A program made the position numbers and the translations under genes. From Chloroflexota bacterium (GTDB lineage Bacteria > Chloroflexota > Chloroflexia > JAMDCE01), in assembly GCA_023489135.1 (NCBI GenBank), contig JAMDCE010000709.1, forward strand, positions 1 through 8,490: a DNA stretch of 8,490 nucleotides, in the 5' to 3' direction. Each line of letters begins with the position of its first letter. The stretch's first letter is position 1. Below the pieces are notes generated by a model that searched no databases, was not told the origin of the DNA, and saw only the letters and a program-made list of their open reading frames with translations. Shown piece by piece: positions 1 through 8,000 of this stretch.

Positions 1-233
1 GTGTTCTTATCAACCATCATCGGTACTTCCAACTCGTCGAGCCGCTCGCCGATGACAGGAAGACAAATCAGGCCTCGGCCGTATTTAGCCATGAAGTTGA
101 TATGCTCGGCCGTAATCAGTTCGGCCGCGACGGTGAGGTCGCCTTCGTTCTCACGGTCTTCATCATCCACTACGATAAGGAACTTTCCCTGTCGAAAGTC
201 CTCAATTGCCTCTTCAATTGTGGCTAAAGGCAT
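1..233 (-). CDS. ribB: 3,4-dihydroxy-2-butanone 4-phosphate synthase, N-terminal part (RibB or RibBA)
   Basis: This is the first 77 residues of a riboflavin biosynthesis enzyme; the rest lies beyond the window's left edge. The family converts ribulose 5-phosphate to 3,4-dihydroxy-2-butanone 4-phosphate plus formate, supplying the four-carbon unit of riboflavin in the cytoplasm. The translation from ATG at 233 carries the hallmark acidic loop [10 protein letters not shown] at residues 23-32, which holds metal and substrate ligands in the family, followed by [19 protein letters not shown] and LICLP at 55-59. Typical spacing from the N-terminus to the acidic loop supports this start, and GAGGAA sits a few bases upstream. 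In many bacteria this domain is fused to GTP cyclohydrolase II (RibBA); the window cannot tell RibB from RibBA. It follows the prfA terminator and a TATAAT promoter, so it is probably transcribed on its own. I see no FMN riboswitch elements in its leader. Confidence 0.93.
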   Translation of the reverse strand, partial: MPLATIEEAIEDFRQGKFLIVVDDEDRENEGDLTVAAELITAEHINFMAKYGRGLICLPVIGERLDELEVPMMVDKN

Positions 234-303
234 CTTCTTTCCTCGCGTTACTCTCGTGAATCCTGCCTGGAAGTGGGAAGCAGGAGAGGGATCATGTTAG
301 CAG

Positions 304-333
304 ATTATATAACAAGTCTCCTCGATCAGGCAA
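304..333 (-). promoter_or_regulatory. Predicted sigma-70-type promoter for ribB
   Basis: On the minus strand a perfect TATAAT (304-309) lies 18 bases downstream of TTGCCT (328-333), which matches four of six bases of TTGACA. Transcription would start near 297 and give a leader of about 64 bases before the ribB ATG at 233. That leader holds only a weak 6-bp stem (TCCTGC with GCAGGA). The promoter sits between the prfA terminator and ribB, where one is needed. Confidence 0.6.
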
Positions 334-407
334 GAAGCGAACGAAGAATTAGGCCGACGCTGAAAAACCGCACCCTTCCCGCGTCGTCGTGATATTCCCT
401 GCCCACG

Positions 408-438
408 AAAAAAGGGACGAGCCCAGAGCTCGTCCCTT
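408..438 (-). terminator. Intrinsic terminator after prfA
   Basis: Starting 15 bases after the prfA stop, the minus strand has a perfect 11-bp stem (AAGGGACGAGC, 428-438, with GCTCGTCCCTT, 412-422) around a 5-base loop, running into six T residues (413-408). This is a textbook rho-independent terminator. The plus-strand reading has an A-rich flank instead of T, so it works for the leftward direction only. It separates prfA from ribB. Confidence 0.93.
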
Positions 439-453
439 CAATAGAAACTCGTC

Positions 454-1524
454 TCACACTCCCACGACCTTGAGTCTCTCCGTCTGGTTGGTAATTTGGA
501 GCGTCTCTACCATCCGGTCGATGTTACCTTCGAGGACATCTGGCAGGTTGCTCAAGCTCATCTTGATACGATGATCCGTCACTCGGTCCTGAGGGAAGTT
601 GTACGTCCGAATCTTCTCGCTGCGGTCTCCTGTGCCTACCTGGGATCGCCGCTCCGCCCCCAATTCCTTCTCTTGCTTCTCTAGTTCTATGGCGTACAGG
701 CGTGCTCGCAAAACGGCCATCGCCTTAGTCTTATTCTTGAGCTGCGACTTCTCATCCTGACAGGTCACGACCAGGCTGGTAGGAAGATGCGTAATCCGCA
801 CCGCGCTATCGGTGGTGTTGACGCTCTGGCCGCCGTGGCCCGTAGACCGGAAGACGTCGATCCGCAGATCGTCGGGGTTAATCTGAACCTCGACCTCTTC
901 AGCCTCAGGAAGAACTGCTACCGTCGCCGTAGAGGTGTGGATGCGTCCTCCAGACTCCGTCACTGGAATCCTCTGCACTCGGTGTACACCGCTTTCGTAC
1001 TTGAGGTGGCTATACGCTCCTTCGCCCTTCACCTCGAAAATAATCTCCTTGAAGCCGCCGATGCCGCTCTCGTTGGAAGTCATTATGTCGATCTTCCATC
1101 CGCGCCTGTCAGCATACTTAGCGTACATCCGAAATAGGTCGGCCGCAAAAAGGCCAGCCTCATCCCCGCCAGCTCCGGCCCGTATCTCCACAATAACGTC
1201 CTTCTCGTCGTTGGGATCCTTGGGCAGCAAAAGCAGCTTGATGTCATCGAGCAATCGCTCGCGGCGAACCTTCAGGCTCTCGATCTCTTCCTTGACCAGC
1301 TCAACCATCTCTTCGTCAATGCCATCGTTGAGCAGGCCTTGCGTCTCCTCCAGAACCTCCATAGTCGCTTTGTAATCGCGATACTTGGTCACCACCTGGT
1401 CCAGCTCCGCGTGCTCGCGGGCAAGACTCTGGAGACGCGCTGGATCGGTTGCCACCTCAGGTTCGGCCATCAGTCTATTCAGTTCAAGGTAGCGGCCTTC
1501 TATCTCCGCAAGTCTATCGATCAT
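454..1524 (-). CDS. prfA: Peptide chain release factor 1 (RF1)
   Basis: RF1 recognises UAA and UAG stop codons in the ribosomal A site and triggers hydrolysis of the finished peptide from the P-site tRNA. The protein is 356 residues, close to the usual 355-360. Residues 187-189 read PVT within [20 protein letters not shown], the PxT stop-recognition tripeptide that separates RF1 from RF2 (SPF). The catalytic GGQ is at 231-233 in [19 protein letters not shown]; its Gln is the residue PrmC methylates in other bacteria. The N-terminal helical domain covers roughly residues 1-105, and [20 protein letters not shown] near 301-320 is the conserved C-terminal block. The start is ATG at 1524, with GGAGG 12 bases upstream (slightly far) and an extended -10 promoter just before it. 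No prmC homologue follows, unlike the common prfA-prmC pairing: a terminator and then ribB come next. Confidence 0.98.
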   Translation of the reverse strand: MIDRLAEIEGRYLELNRLMAEPEVATDPARLQSLAREHAELDQVVTKYRDYKATMEVLEETQGLLNDGIDEEMVELVKEEIESLKVRRERLLDDIKLLLLPKDPNDEKDVIVEIRAGAGGDEAGLFAADLFRMYAKYADRRGWKIDIMTSNESGIGGFKEIIFEVKGEGAYSHLKYESGVHRVQRIPVTESGGRIHTSTATVAVLPEAEEVEVQINPDDLRIDVFRSTGHGGQSVNTTDSAVRITHLPTSLVVTCQDEKSQLKNKTKAMAVLRARLYAIELEKQEKELGAERRSQVGTGDRSEKIRTYNFPQDRVTDHRIKMSLSNLPDVLEGNIDRMVETLQITNQTERLKVVGV

Positions 1525-1548
1525 TTCCGCGTTTGACCTCCAAACAGA

Positions 1549-1557
1549 ATTATACCA
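1549..1557 (-). promoter_or_regulatory. Extended -10 promoter for prfA
   Basis: The minus strand reads TGG followed by a perfect TATAAT (1549-1554), the extended -10 pattern TGnTATAAT. No convincing -35 box lies at 17-18 bases; TTGGTG at 19 bases is the nearest. The predicted start near 1542 puts the GGAGG ribosome site (1537-1541) almost at the 5' end of the message, so the leader would be under 20 bases. Confidence 0.6.
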
Positions 1558-1953
1558 TGTATCACTGGATCTTCACCAAGAACCGGTTGGCCCTGCAACG
1601 TATGCTTACCCTTTCCTCCAATTTCGGACGACTGCTCCAGCCTGGGCCCACGGCTACGTACTGCATCTTAACCTTTGTTCTTCTCCTAATCCCTCTCAAG
1701 GACACCCCAGTCCGCCGGATAGGCGGTCGTTTTCGCCGCGGCGAAAACCCTCAACCTTCCATTTGGCTTCGATGTTGTGTGACAGATTCAGAAAAGAGCG
1801 TGAAACAAGTCACACCCCCGATTACCTCCAGAAACGACAAGGGCTGAAGGAACTTTTTTCTGGCTGGACCGATGCCCTCAGACGAGATCAACGGCTGAGG
1901 ATAGCGCCAACGCGGTATCAAACACGGATGGCGCCGGAGGGAGGGCACACCGT
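1558..1953. other. Intergenic stretch with no convincing gene
   Basis: These roughly 400 bases lie between the TIGR00725-family gene and the prfA promoter. I checked both strands and found no ORF with a recognisable product or good ribosome site. A 34-codon minus-strand ORF (1666-1562) is the neatest candidate and was rejected. The stretch contains a dyad cluster at 1712-1748, described separately, and a 7-base inverted repeat GTGTGAC/GTCACAC (1777-1783 and 1809-1815, 25-base spacer). It also has CCTCAG/CTGAGG around 1877-1901 without a T-run. There is no tRNA-like or riboswitch-like sequence and no T-rich terminator for the upstream gene. It could hold decayed coding sequence or an unrecognised small RNA. 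Confidence 0.5.
1712..1748. repeat. Tandem dyads: 5-bp hairpin plus 20-base perfect palindrome
   Basis: CCGCC-GGATA-GGCGG (1712-1726) could form a small hairpin. Two bases further on, GTTTTCGCCGCGGCGAAAAC (1729-1748) is a perfect 20-base palindrome. As RNA, it could fold into a stem of about 8 bp with a 4-base loop; as DNA, it resembles a symmetric binding site. The A/T flanks of the palindrome are inside the stem, so it is not a standard terminator. It lies about 180 bases before the prfA promoter. Function is unknown. Confidence 0.5.
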
Positions 1954-2460
1954 TCATTCTGGAGGTTGAGTAGGTCTTGAAACGCCTTTTGTCCGAGACT
2001 TTGCCAGACGGCAAGCCTCTTTCACCGCCTCTTCGGGCGTGTGGGCCACATGGATATCTTCGCAAGGCTTTCCAAGCTTGCCCAACTCCCAGGTCCGCAG
2101 ACCAATCACCGGCACACCCATCTTCAAAGCGAGGGCAATCTCCGACAGAGTTCCATATTCTCCGCCTACGGCTATGAACACGTCCGCAGAGCCAGCCACG
2201 ATGACGTTGCGGGCGTGACCCAGGCCGGTCACCAGAGGAATATCCACATACTCATTGGCCTCGCGACGGCTGCTGCCGGGCAGAATACCAATGGTCATCC
2301 CTCCGGCCCGCTTCGCTCCCTTGCAGGCCGCTTCCATCACACCGCCGAGGCCGCCGGTAATCAGGACGGCCCCCGCCTTGGCCAGACCCCAGCCAACTTC
2401 CTCGGCCAGTCTGGCCATCTCAGCATCGCATTCACCGGCCCCGCCAATGGCAAACAACAT
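1954..2460 (-). CDS. TIGR00725-family Rossmann-fold protein (LOG/molybdenum-cofactor-carrier-like)
   Basis: A 168-residue cytoplasmic Rossmann protein. Glycine-rich turns begin at GGAG (6-9), then ITGGLGGVMEAACKGAK (about 34-50), RNVIVAGSADVFIAVGG (84-100) and GGEYGTLSE (99-107), followed by a V-IGL strand. The GGxGTxxE element is shared with LOG/YvdD-like nucleotide phosphoribohydrolases and molybdenum cofactor carrier proteins. TIGR00725 members usually have this short length, and no specific reaction is established for most of them. I infer a nucleotide- or cofactor-binding role and no more. I chose ATG at 2460 because GGAGG lies 7 bases upstream; the preceding in-frame GTG at 2463 leaves only 4 bases. 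The C-terminal tail after residue 152 (RLAKSRTKGVSRPTQPPE) is basic, then proline-rich, and probably disordered. The gene is 166 bases from thpR, with an unusual G-rich element between them. Confidence 0.88.
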   Translation of the reverse strand: MLFAIGGAGECDAEMARLAEEVGWGLAKAGAVLITGGLGGVMEAACKGAKRAGGMTIGILPGSSRREANEYVDIPLVTGLGHARNVIVAGSADVFIAVGGEYGTLSEIALALKMGVPVIGLRTWELGKLGKPCEDIHVAHTPEEAVKEACRLAKSRTKGVSRPTQPPE

Positions 2461-2521
2461 CACCCTGCCTCCAATTCCAATTGTGGAACAATAGGTCCTA
2501 GGTTATAGAGGCGAAGCGATC

Positions 2522-2610
2522 TAGGGGTTAAGGGTTACGGGTTATGGGTTAGGGTGGCAAGAGTCGGAAACGTTCTAACCCTTAACCCCTATCCCCTAAC
2601 CCTTCTAACC
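2522..2610. repeat. GGGTTA-like G-tract/C-tract inverted repeat with G-quadruplex potential
   Basis: On the plus strand, 2524-2554 contains G-runs of 4, 3, 3, 3 and 3 separated by TTA-type spacers of 3 or 4 bases. On the minus strand, 2605-2579 contains G-runs of 3, 4, 4 and 3 with similar spacers. Both meet the usual G3+N1-7 quadruplex pattern. Bases 2522-2537 are a perfect 16-base inverted match to 2576-2591, with a 38-base interior. The element fills much of the gap between thpR (stop at 2627) and the next gene. No T-run follows the stem in the direction of transcription, so it is not a canonical terminator. A possible TATAAC -10 for the downstream gene lies at 2502-2507, without a clear -35. 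Confidence 0.75.
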
Positions 2611-2626
2611 TTCGCCTGGGCTCTCC

Positions 2627-3223
2627 CTAAGCCAATTTAAACTTGCGAAGCCGTTCGTAGACGGCCCCGGTTGGGCGCAAGCGGCTCTGCATCAAGCAGA
2701 CCGCTCCCACCTCAAAGCTACCTAGGTCACTTACTTTAGCCGCCTGAACGGCTTCGCCGATCTTTTGCCTATCTGCTGGGGATACTCTCTCGTCAACTCT
2801 TCCTAGCGTGAGGTGAGGAGAAAATGGCCGCTTCTCAGTTGGGAAACCTTGCGCGGCCAATTCTTCGTCTACTCGTTCCTGAAGTTCGCGTAGACGATCC
2901 GCCTCGCCCCCGATCCCAACCCACAACACCCGCGGCCGGTGTGGCGATGGAAACATCCCGAGGCCATTCATCGTGAGGCTAAAGGATTTCGCCTTAGATG
3001 CGGCCCGGGCGACTCCGGCGGCGATGGGTTCGACCTGTCCCTCTGGAACGTAGCCAAGAAACTTGAGGGTCAAGTGAATGCCAGTAGGGCTGACCCAGCG
3101 AACCCCGAAGCCCTTCGTTTTGAGGTGATTCTGCACCTGACTCAGTCTATCTCTGAGGCCTTCCGGCAATTCGATAGCGATGAAGACCCGTAGCTTGGTG
3201 CCGCCCTTGTCATTCTCTTCCAC
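2627..3223 (-). CDS. thpR: RNA 2',3'-cyclic phosphodiesterase (LigT/2H family)
   Basis: A 198-residue 2H phosphoesterase. Bacterial ThpR opens 2',3'-cyclic phosphate ends on RNA to 2'-phosphates; the E. coli enzyme can also join tRNA halves in vitro through 2'-5' linkage. The two catalytic HxTx tetrads are intact: HLTL at 50-53 (in HLTLKFLG) and HLTL at 137-140 (in FSPHLTLGRV). Other family hallmarks are VFIAIELPE (13-21), RPRVLWVGI (97-104 region) and SRLRPTGAVYE (180-190). Length is normal for the family. Start is GTG at 3223, with AGGAGG 9 bases upstream; no in-frame ATG fits before the conserved VFIAI strand. It begins 25 bases after the phosphoesterase gene, which suggests co-transcription and possibly a shared role in nucleotide or RNA-end processing. 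That role is inference. Confidence 0.95.
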   Translation of the reverse strand: MEENDKGGTKLRVFIAIELPEGLRDRLSQVQNHLKTKGFGVRWVSPTGIHLTLKFLGYVPEGQVEPIAAGVARAASKAKSFSLTMNGLGMFPSPHRPRVLWVGIGGEADRLRELQERVDEELAAQGFPTEKRPFSPHLTLGRVDERVSPADRQKIGEAVQAAKVSDLGSFEVGAVCLMQSRLRPTGAVYERLRKFKLA

Positions 3224-3248
3224 GAATCAGAGCCTCCTAGGAAATCGG

Positions 3249-3929
3249 TCAACCCAACGTCACCAGTTCGACGAATTCCTCGTCAATATCCCAGATGGCA
3301 TACTGGGCCAATCCGGCGGATGCCTGACCCACACTGCCCACCCCCAGCAGGTAAGCGCATTCGCCGTCGGCCGGGGAAACATCGATCGGACTCTGGCCTA
3401 CCTTGACGAGCTCGCCATCCACTCGGCTCACCCAGACCTGTTGCCGATGAGTGTGACCGTGAAAGAGAAGCCTTTTCCCCAGGTGCTTAAGTCGCTCGGA
3501 AGCGACGGCGAGTGATCCCTTTCCACTGAGATACGGAAAATAGTCGAAGCGCGATGGCCAGTAGCTAGAACCCAGGTTGGCGATGAACCGCTTAAGAGAC
3601 CTCACCGAATCGCAGTGATCGCAGCGAACCGGGCTGGCGTGAACTAACAGGGCTTCACCTAAACTGGCCACAAAGGGTAAAGACTCGATGAAATCCCGAT
3701 TCTCCAGAGAGAGGTGGGCGTGAGTGGCGACTTCCCAGTTGCCGAACACAGCCACTGTCGCCCGAGTGCGCACGAGATCCAGGCATTCCTCCGTATGAGA
3801 CCCTCTCCCTCCGGTATCCCCAAGAACGGCCAAGTTGGGAATACCTCGCCGATCCATATCCGCAAGCGTCGCCTGCAAGGCTTCCAGATTGCTGTGGATA
3901 TCGCTTAGAATAGCGTAGCGTTGTTCCAT
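3249..3929 (-). CDS. Calcineurin-like metallophosphoesterase (YfcE/MJ0936-type)
   Basis: A 226-residue binuclear-metal phosphoesterase of the short, cytoplasmic type; substrate unknown. The motifs appear in family order: DIHSN (D10, H12, N14), GDTGGRG (G37, D38), GNWE (63-66), HASP (H97) and HGHTH (157-161). The metal ligands D10, H12, D38, N64, H97, H157 and H159 are therefore present. The usual GNH(D/E) histidine, thought to assist the leaving group, is Trp65; confirmed at the codon level (TGG, 3735-3737). Family members with non-His residues here exist, so activity may persist with a different substrate or rate. Residues 103-106 (CDHC) give an additional Cys pair of unknown meaning. The start is ATG at 3929, fixed by the conserved YAILSDIHSN strand just after it, although the ribosome site is weak (GGA, 11 bases upstream). 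It lies between the NAPRTase and thpR genes. Confidence 0.9.
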   Translation of the reverse strand: MEQRYAILSDIHSNLEALQATLADMDRRGIPNLAVLGDTGGRGSHTEECLDLVRTRATVAVFGNWEVATHAHLSLENRDFIESLPFVASLGEALLVHASPVRCDHCDSVRSLKRFIANLGSSYWPSRFDYFPYLSGKGSLAVASERLKHLGKRLLFHGHTHRQQVWVSRVDGELVKVGQSPIDVSPADGECAYLLGVGSVGQASAGLAQYAIWDIDEEFVELVTLG

Positions 3930-3956
3930 GGCTTAATTCCAGAAGGTCCCCTGCTG

Positions 3957-3976
3957 AAAACCTTCGGAGTCGAAGG
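3957..3976 (-). terminator. Possible weak terminator after the NAPRTase gene
   Basis: The minus strand has CCTTCG-ACTC-CGAAGG (3976-3961) followed by TTTT (3960-3957), 35 bases after the NAPRTase stop. A 6-bp stem with four T residues is short, and no clear promoter fits between it and the phosphoesterase start at 3929. Partial termination, lowering expression of the downstream genes, is the likeliest reading. Confidence 0.4.
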
Positions 3977-4011
3977 CACGTAATCATCCCGAGACAAGGG
4001 ACACGACCTTA

Positions 4012-5031
4012 TTATTCGCGAGGGGCGAGGGAAATCTTCTGGAGACGTGAATTAGGCGTGATTCCGGGAAGTCTTCCGCGTTTGGCCACGGGCTTCCCCT
4101 GGATCGCCTTTATGTCGGCCGTAAAATCGATGGGTTTCGCCCCAGCGATATGACTGCCCACTCCCAGGATGTCGATAGGGGCTTTCTGTTCGACAAAGTA
4201 GCGTATTCTCGCCACATCCAAGCCCCCGCTAACCATGATCTTGGCGTGAGAAAAGCCCCCCAGGTCCAACCAGGCGCGAACCTCCTCTACCAGAGGCGCT
4301 GTAACACGCCCCCGCTCCGCCGGAGTATCCAGTCGTACCCCTTGCAGCTTCTCCCCCAATTCTTTGGCCACGCGAAGGCTCTCCTCAACCTCGTCCTTGA
4401 AAGTGTCGACCAGAACTACTCTTGGGATGTCAGACGCAGTAGCCTTGTCGAACGCCACGGCCGCCCGGACGGTATCCCCCAGGATCCCGGAATACATCAA
4501 GATCAGAGCGTGAGGCATTGTTCCGGAAGGCTCTACGCCGGCCAATCTGGCGCCTTCGACCGTTGAGCAACCAGCACAGCCACCGACAATGGCCGCGTAA
4601 TCCATAAGTCCGGCGACGTTGGGATGAACGTGACGGGCCCCAAAACTCACCACTGGTATTCCTTCCGCCGCTTCTACGCATTCTCTGGCCGCAGTAGCCC
4701 AGCCACTACCATGAGCCAACATCCCCAAAATAGCCGTTTCATAGAGTCCAAACGCGGAGTACGGAGCGGTAACGCGGAGAGCGACCTCTTTAGCCTCGAA
4801 AACCTCCCCTTCAGAGAGGGCCATAACTTCGGCGTCTTCAGGCAACGTTTGCGCCAACACCTGCTGCGCCTCCAGGATTCCACATAGCAAGCCCGGGCGC
4901 GAGGAGAAGAACTCCATTGTCACAACAGGGTCCAGCCCCTCCGCCTGAAGCACTTCCTTGCTACGCAGAAAGTAGACATCGGCGGTTTCGCCGTCAAGAA
5001 TCGCTCGAGAGATTCGAAACCTTGGCGTCAT
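4012..5031 (-). CDS. pncB: Nicotinate phosphoribosyltransferase
   Basis: This enzyme makes nicotinate mononucleotide from nicotinate and PRPP, with ATP hydrolysis, feeding the Preiss-Handler route of NAD salvage. At 339 residues it belongs to the short form resembling archaeal (Thermoplasma-type) enzymes, not the longer E. coli PncB. Visible family blocks are GETADVYFLRSKEVL (14-28), FGARHVHP (130-137), VGGCAGCSTVEGARLAG (149-165), GTMPHALIL (170-178), VDTFKDE (208-214), SGGLD (268-272) and GVGSHI (290-295). The later blocks form the type II PRTase barrel and phosphate-binding loops. The start is ATG at 5031, with GGAG 10 bases upstream. It begins 40 bases after ileS, consistent with read-through from the T-box-controlled transcript, though a TATAAT lies in the gap. 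A Cys pair at 152/155 in the glycine-rich block may be structural. The symbol pncB is used for function; the sequence is not of the enterobacterial type. Confidence 0.93.
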   Translation of the reverse strand: MTPRFRISRAILDGETADVYFLRSKEVLQAEGLDPVVTMEFFSSRPGLLCGILEAQQVLAQTLPEDAEVMALSEGEVFEAKEVALRVTAPYSAFGLYETAILGMLAHGSGWATAARECVEAAEGIPVVSFGARHVHPNVAGLMDYAAIVGGCAGCSTVEGARLAGVEPSGTMPHALILMYSGILGDTVRAAVAFDKATASDIPRVVLVDTFKDEVEESLRVAKELGEKLQGVRLDTPAERGRVTAPLVEEVRAWLDLGGFSHAKIMVSGGLDVARIRYFVEQKAPIDILGVGSHIAGAKPIDFTADIKAIQGKPVAKRGRLPGITPNSRLQKISLAPRE

Positions 5032-5062
5032 TATGAGAACGCTCCATGAAACTCTGGCCGTG

Positions 5063-5068
5063 ATTATA
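5063..5068 (-). promoter_or_regulatory. Possible internal promoter (-10) for the NAPRTase gene
   Basis: A perfect TATAAT on the minus strand falls three bases after the ileS stop codon. A start near 5056 would leave about 25 bases before the ATG at 5031, including GGAG. No good -35 box or extended TG is present, so this is a tentative call. If real, NAD salvage would not depend only on the T-box. Confidence 0.35.
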
Positions 5069-5071
5069 CCT

Positions 5072-8000
5072 TCACTTGCTGACCTTTACTACTCCGATCT
5101 CAATCGCCTGACCAGCAATAGCTACTTTCTCGCTGTATGCCCCTGGAGGGGGAGACCCCGGAATCAGCTCCTTAGACAAGGTCTCTCCTTTTATGTAGCT
5201 GGCATACTCGTGCACTGCTTCGTGCAAGAAGCCATCGGGCTGGTAGTAGGTCATTATGGTGTCCTCGATATTGAAGCCAGCAGATTTCCTTATGCTTTGG
5301 ACGTACCTCACCAAGTCCCGCACTACCCCCTCAAGTTCTAGTTCCCTGGTAACAGCCGTATTCAAAGCTACTACATAACCCGCTTCTTCTACCGCGCTGT
5401 ACCCATCCTTTACTCTCGATTCCACCAGCAACTGTTCGGGGAGAAGGACCACTGGCTGTCCTTCGACCTCTATTTGAATTGGCAGACCAGACTGCACTTG
5501 CTGCCCCAGCGCTGCCGTATCACCCTTTTGCAAAGCCTCTTGAATCTTTGGAACGAGCTTGCCATATTTTGGTCCCAGGAGCTTGAGGTTCGGTCTAACG
5601 CTGAAGTCGTATATCTCGGCTGCAGAGTCGATTTGGCGCAATCGCTTAACGTTCAGCTCTTCCAGAAGCACCTGCTCGAGCTTGCGAAGTCCGGCCCACT
5701 CCGAGGCGTCCCTGGTCTTCACGACGACCTCAGAAAGGGGTTGCCGCACCTTCAGGCCGGTCTTGTTCCGCACGGCTCGGCCCAGGCTCACCACGCGGAT
5801 AGCCGACTCCATCTCCAGCGACAGTTGCTCGTCGACGAGCGTGACATCGGCAACGGGAAACTGACTCAGGTGGACGCTTTCCGGTGCGCCCTCATCAAGG
5901 GATCGAACGAGGCTGCCGTAGATCTCCTCACTGATAAAAGGAGTGAACGGTGCCAACAGCTTCGCCAACGTCGTCAAACTCTCGTAGAGAGTCAGGTAAG
6001 CCGAGGCTTTATCTACATCGTTCTCACTCTTCCAGAAACGACGGCGATTGCGCCGAACATACCAGTTGCTCAACTCATCTACGAAGCCCTCCAAAGCCCT
6101 TCCGGCCCCGGCAACATCGTAGTCCTCCAGCAACGTATCCACATCCAAAACCAATTTGTTCAGCTCAGAGATTATCCAGCGATCCATGACGGGCCTTTCG
6201 GCGGTCGGAATGCGGTGTCCTCTCGGATCGAAACCATCGATGTTGGCATAAATGACGAAGAAGGAGTAAGTGTTCCAGAGCGTGAGCAAGAACCGGCGAA
6301 CGGCCTCTCCGACCAAATCTCCCGAGAAACGCCGGGCGTTGCCGGGTGGTGAGGCGGTGAAGAGGTACCAGCGCAAACCGTCGGCTCCGTGCTTGTTCAA
6401 GACTGACCACGGATCGACGACGTTCCCTCGGGATTTGCTCATCCGTTCGCCGTTCTCTCCAAGAACCAAACCCAGGCTGATGACGTTCTTGTAGGCTGGC
6501 TCATCGAAAAGCAGGGTGGCGATGCCGTGCAACGAGTAGAACCAGCCCCGCGTCTGATCCACGGCCTCGCAGATGAAATCAGCCGGGAACGATACTCTGA
6601 ACTCGTCCTCGTTCTCGAAGGGATAATGCCACTGACCCACCGGCATCGACCCGCTATCGAACCAGCAGTCAATTACGTCGAGCACTCTGGCCATTGTTCC
6701 GCCACACTCAGAGCAAGACAAAGTGACTTCGTCGACATAAGGACGGTGAGGATCAAAATCCGCTGGCAGAGGTGATTCGGCCCGCTGAGAGAGCTCCGCG
6801 AAGCTTCCTATGCACTCTCTTGCCTTACAATCTCCGCACTCCCATATGGGAAGTGGCGTGCCCCAGTAACGTTCTCGCGAAAGAGCCCAGTCCTGGGCGT
6901 TTTCGAGCCAATTGCCGAACCGCCCCTCCTTGATGTATTCCGGGTACCAGTTTATACGGCGGTTGTTCTCGACCAGTTGATCTCTTACTTTGGTAATCCC
7001 GACAAACCAGGAGGATCGAGCATAGTAAATCAAGGCCGTGTCACAGCGCCAGCAAAATGGATAGCTGTGAAGCACTTTCTCAGAGCGATACAAGACCCCC
7101 CGCCCCTTAAGGTCAGCAATGATCTTGGGATCGGCTTCTTTGACCAGGAGGCCGGCCCAGGGGTCTACCTCTAAAGTGAAGCGGCCGCTCAGATCGACCG
7201 GCTGGATGACAGGCAGACCGTATTCCTCTCCGGCGCGCAGGTCATCCTCGCCGAAGGCCGGGGCGATGTGAACGATGCCCGTGCCGTCTGAAGCAGTCAC
7301 AAATTCAGCCGAGATAACGAAGTGCGCCCGCTTATCCGGTTTCACAAACGGGTACAGTTGCTTGTACTTCTTCCCAGCAAGTTCGGAGGCATCCATCTCC
7401 CGGATGACCTTGTATTCGCCTATGATGGCCTGCTCCAAGAGGTCTTTGGCCAGGATCAGTCTGTCCCCATCCTGCTGGATCATCACGTACTTGAAATCGG
7501 GGTGGACGGCCAAAGCGACGTTTCCTGGAAGCGTCCACGGCGTCGTCGTCCAGACGAGGAAGAAGGTTCCGGGCTCGTTCTCTAACTCGAACTTCACGTA
7601 GATGGAGGGATCCTCCACATCGGCGTAACCTTGGGCCACCTCGTGGCTGGAAAGGGGGGTCCCACAACGGGGACAGTACGGAACCACCTTGTAGCCCTTA
7701 TACAACAAGCCCATGTCCCAAAGCCGTCTCAGAATCCACCATACGGACTCTATGTAATCGGAGGACATTGTCCAGTAAGCATTACGCATGTCGACCCAGA
7801 AGCCGATGCGTTTGGTCATCTCCTCCCACTGGGCTACATACCGTTTGACCGACTCGCGGCAGAGGGCATTGAACTTGCCAACACCAAAGGCCTCGATGGC
7901 CTGTTTGTCTTTGATCCCAATCTCTTTCTCCACCTCCAGCTCAACAGGTAAGCCGTGGCAGTCCCATCCGCCTCGCCGCGGAACATAGAATCCCTTCATC

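Noticed and set aside
234..407. FMN riboswitch upstream of ribB
   Set aside because: None of the conserved RFN blocks is visible and the predicted leader is far too short.
787..1375. Plus-strand ORFs of 116 and 146 codons
   Set aside because: Both are antisense to the well-supported prfA gene and show no protein family features.
1562..1666. 34-codon minus-strand ORF just upstream of prfA
   Set aside because: The ribosome site is poor, its 3' end runs up to the prfA promoter, and the peptide is not ribosomal protein L31 or any other protein commonly found next to prfA.
1751..2065. 104-codon minus-strand ORF overlapping the end of the TIGR00725-family gene
   Set aside because: It is out of frame with the real gene, rich in Arg/Pro/Ser, has no family motif, and its first third is within solid coding sequence.
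2522..2610. Eukaryotic telomere or chromosome-end sequence
   Set aside because: The units are irregular, few and inverted, and sit internally between bacterial genes.
5474..6352. 292-codon plus-strand ORF
   Set aside because: It lies wholly antisense inside ileS, has no recognisable domains and looks like a shadow of the coding strand's composition.
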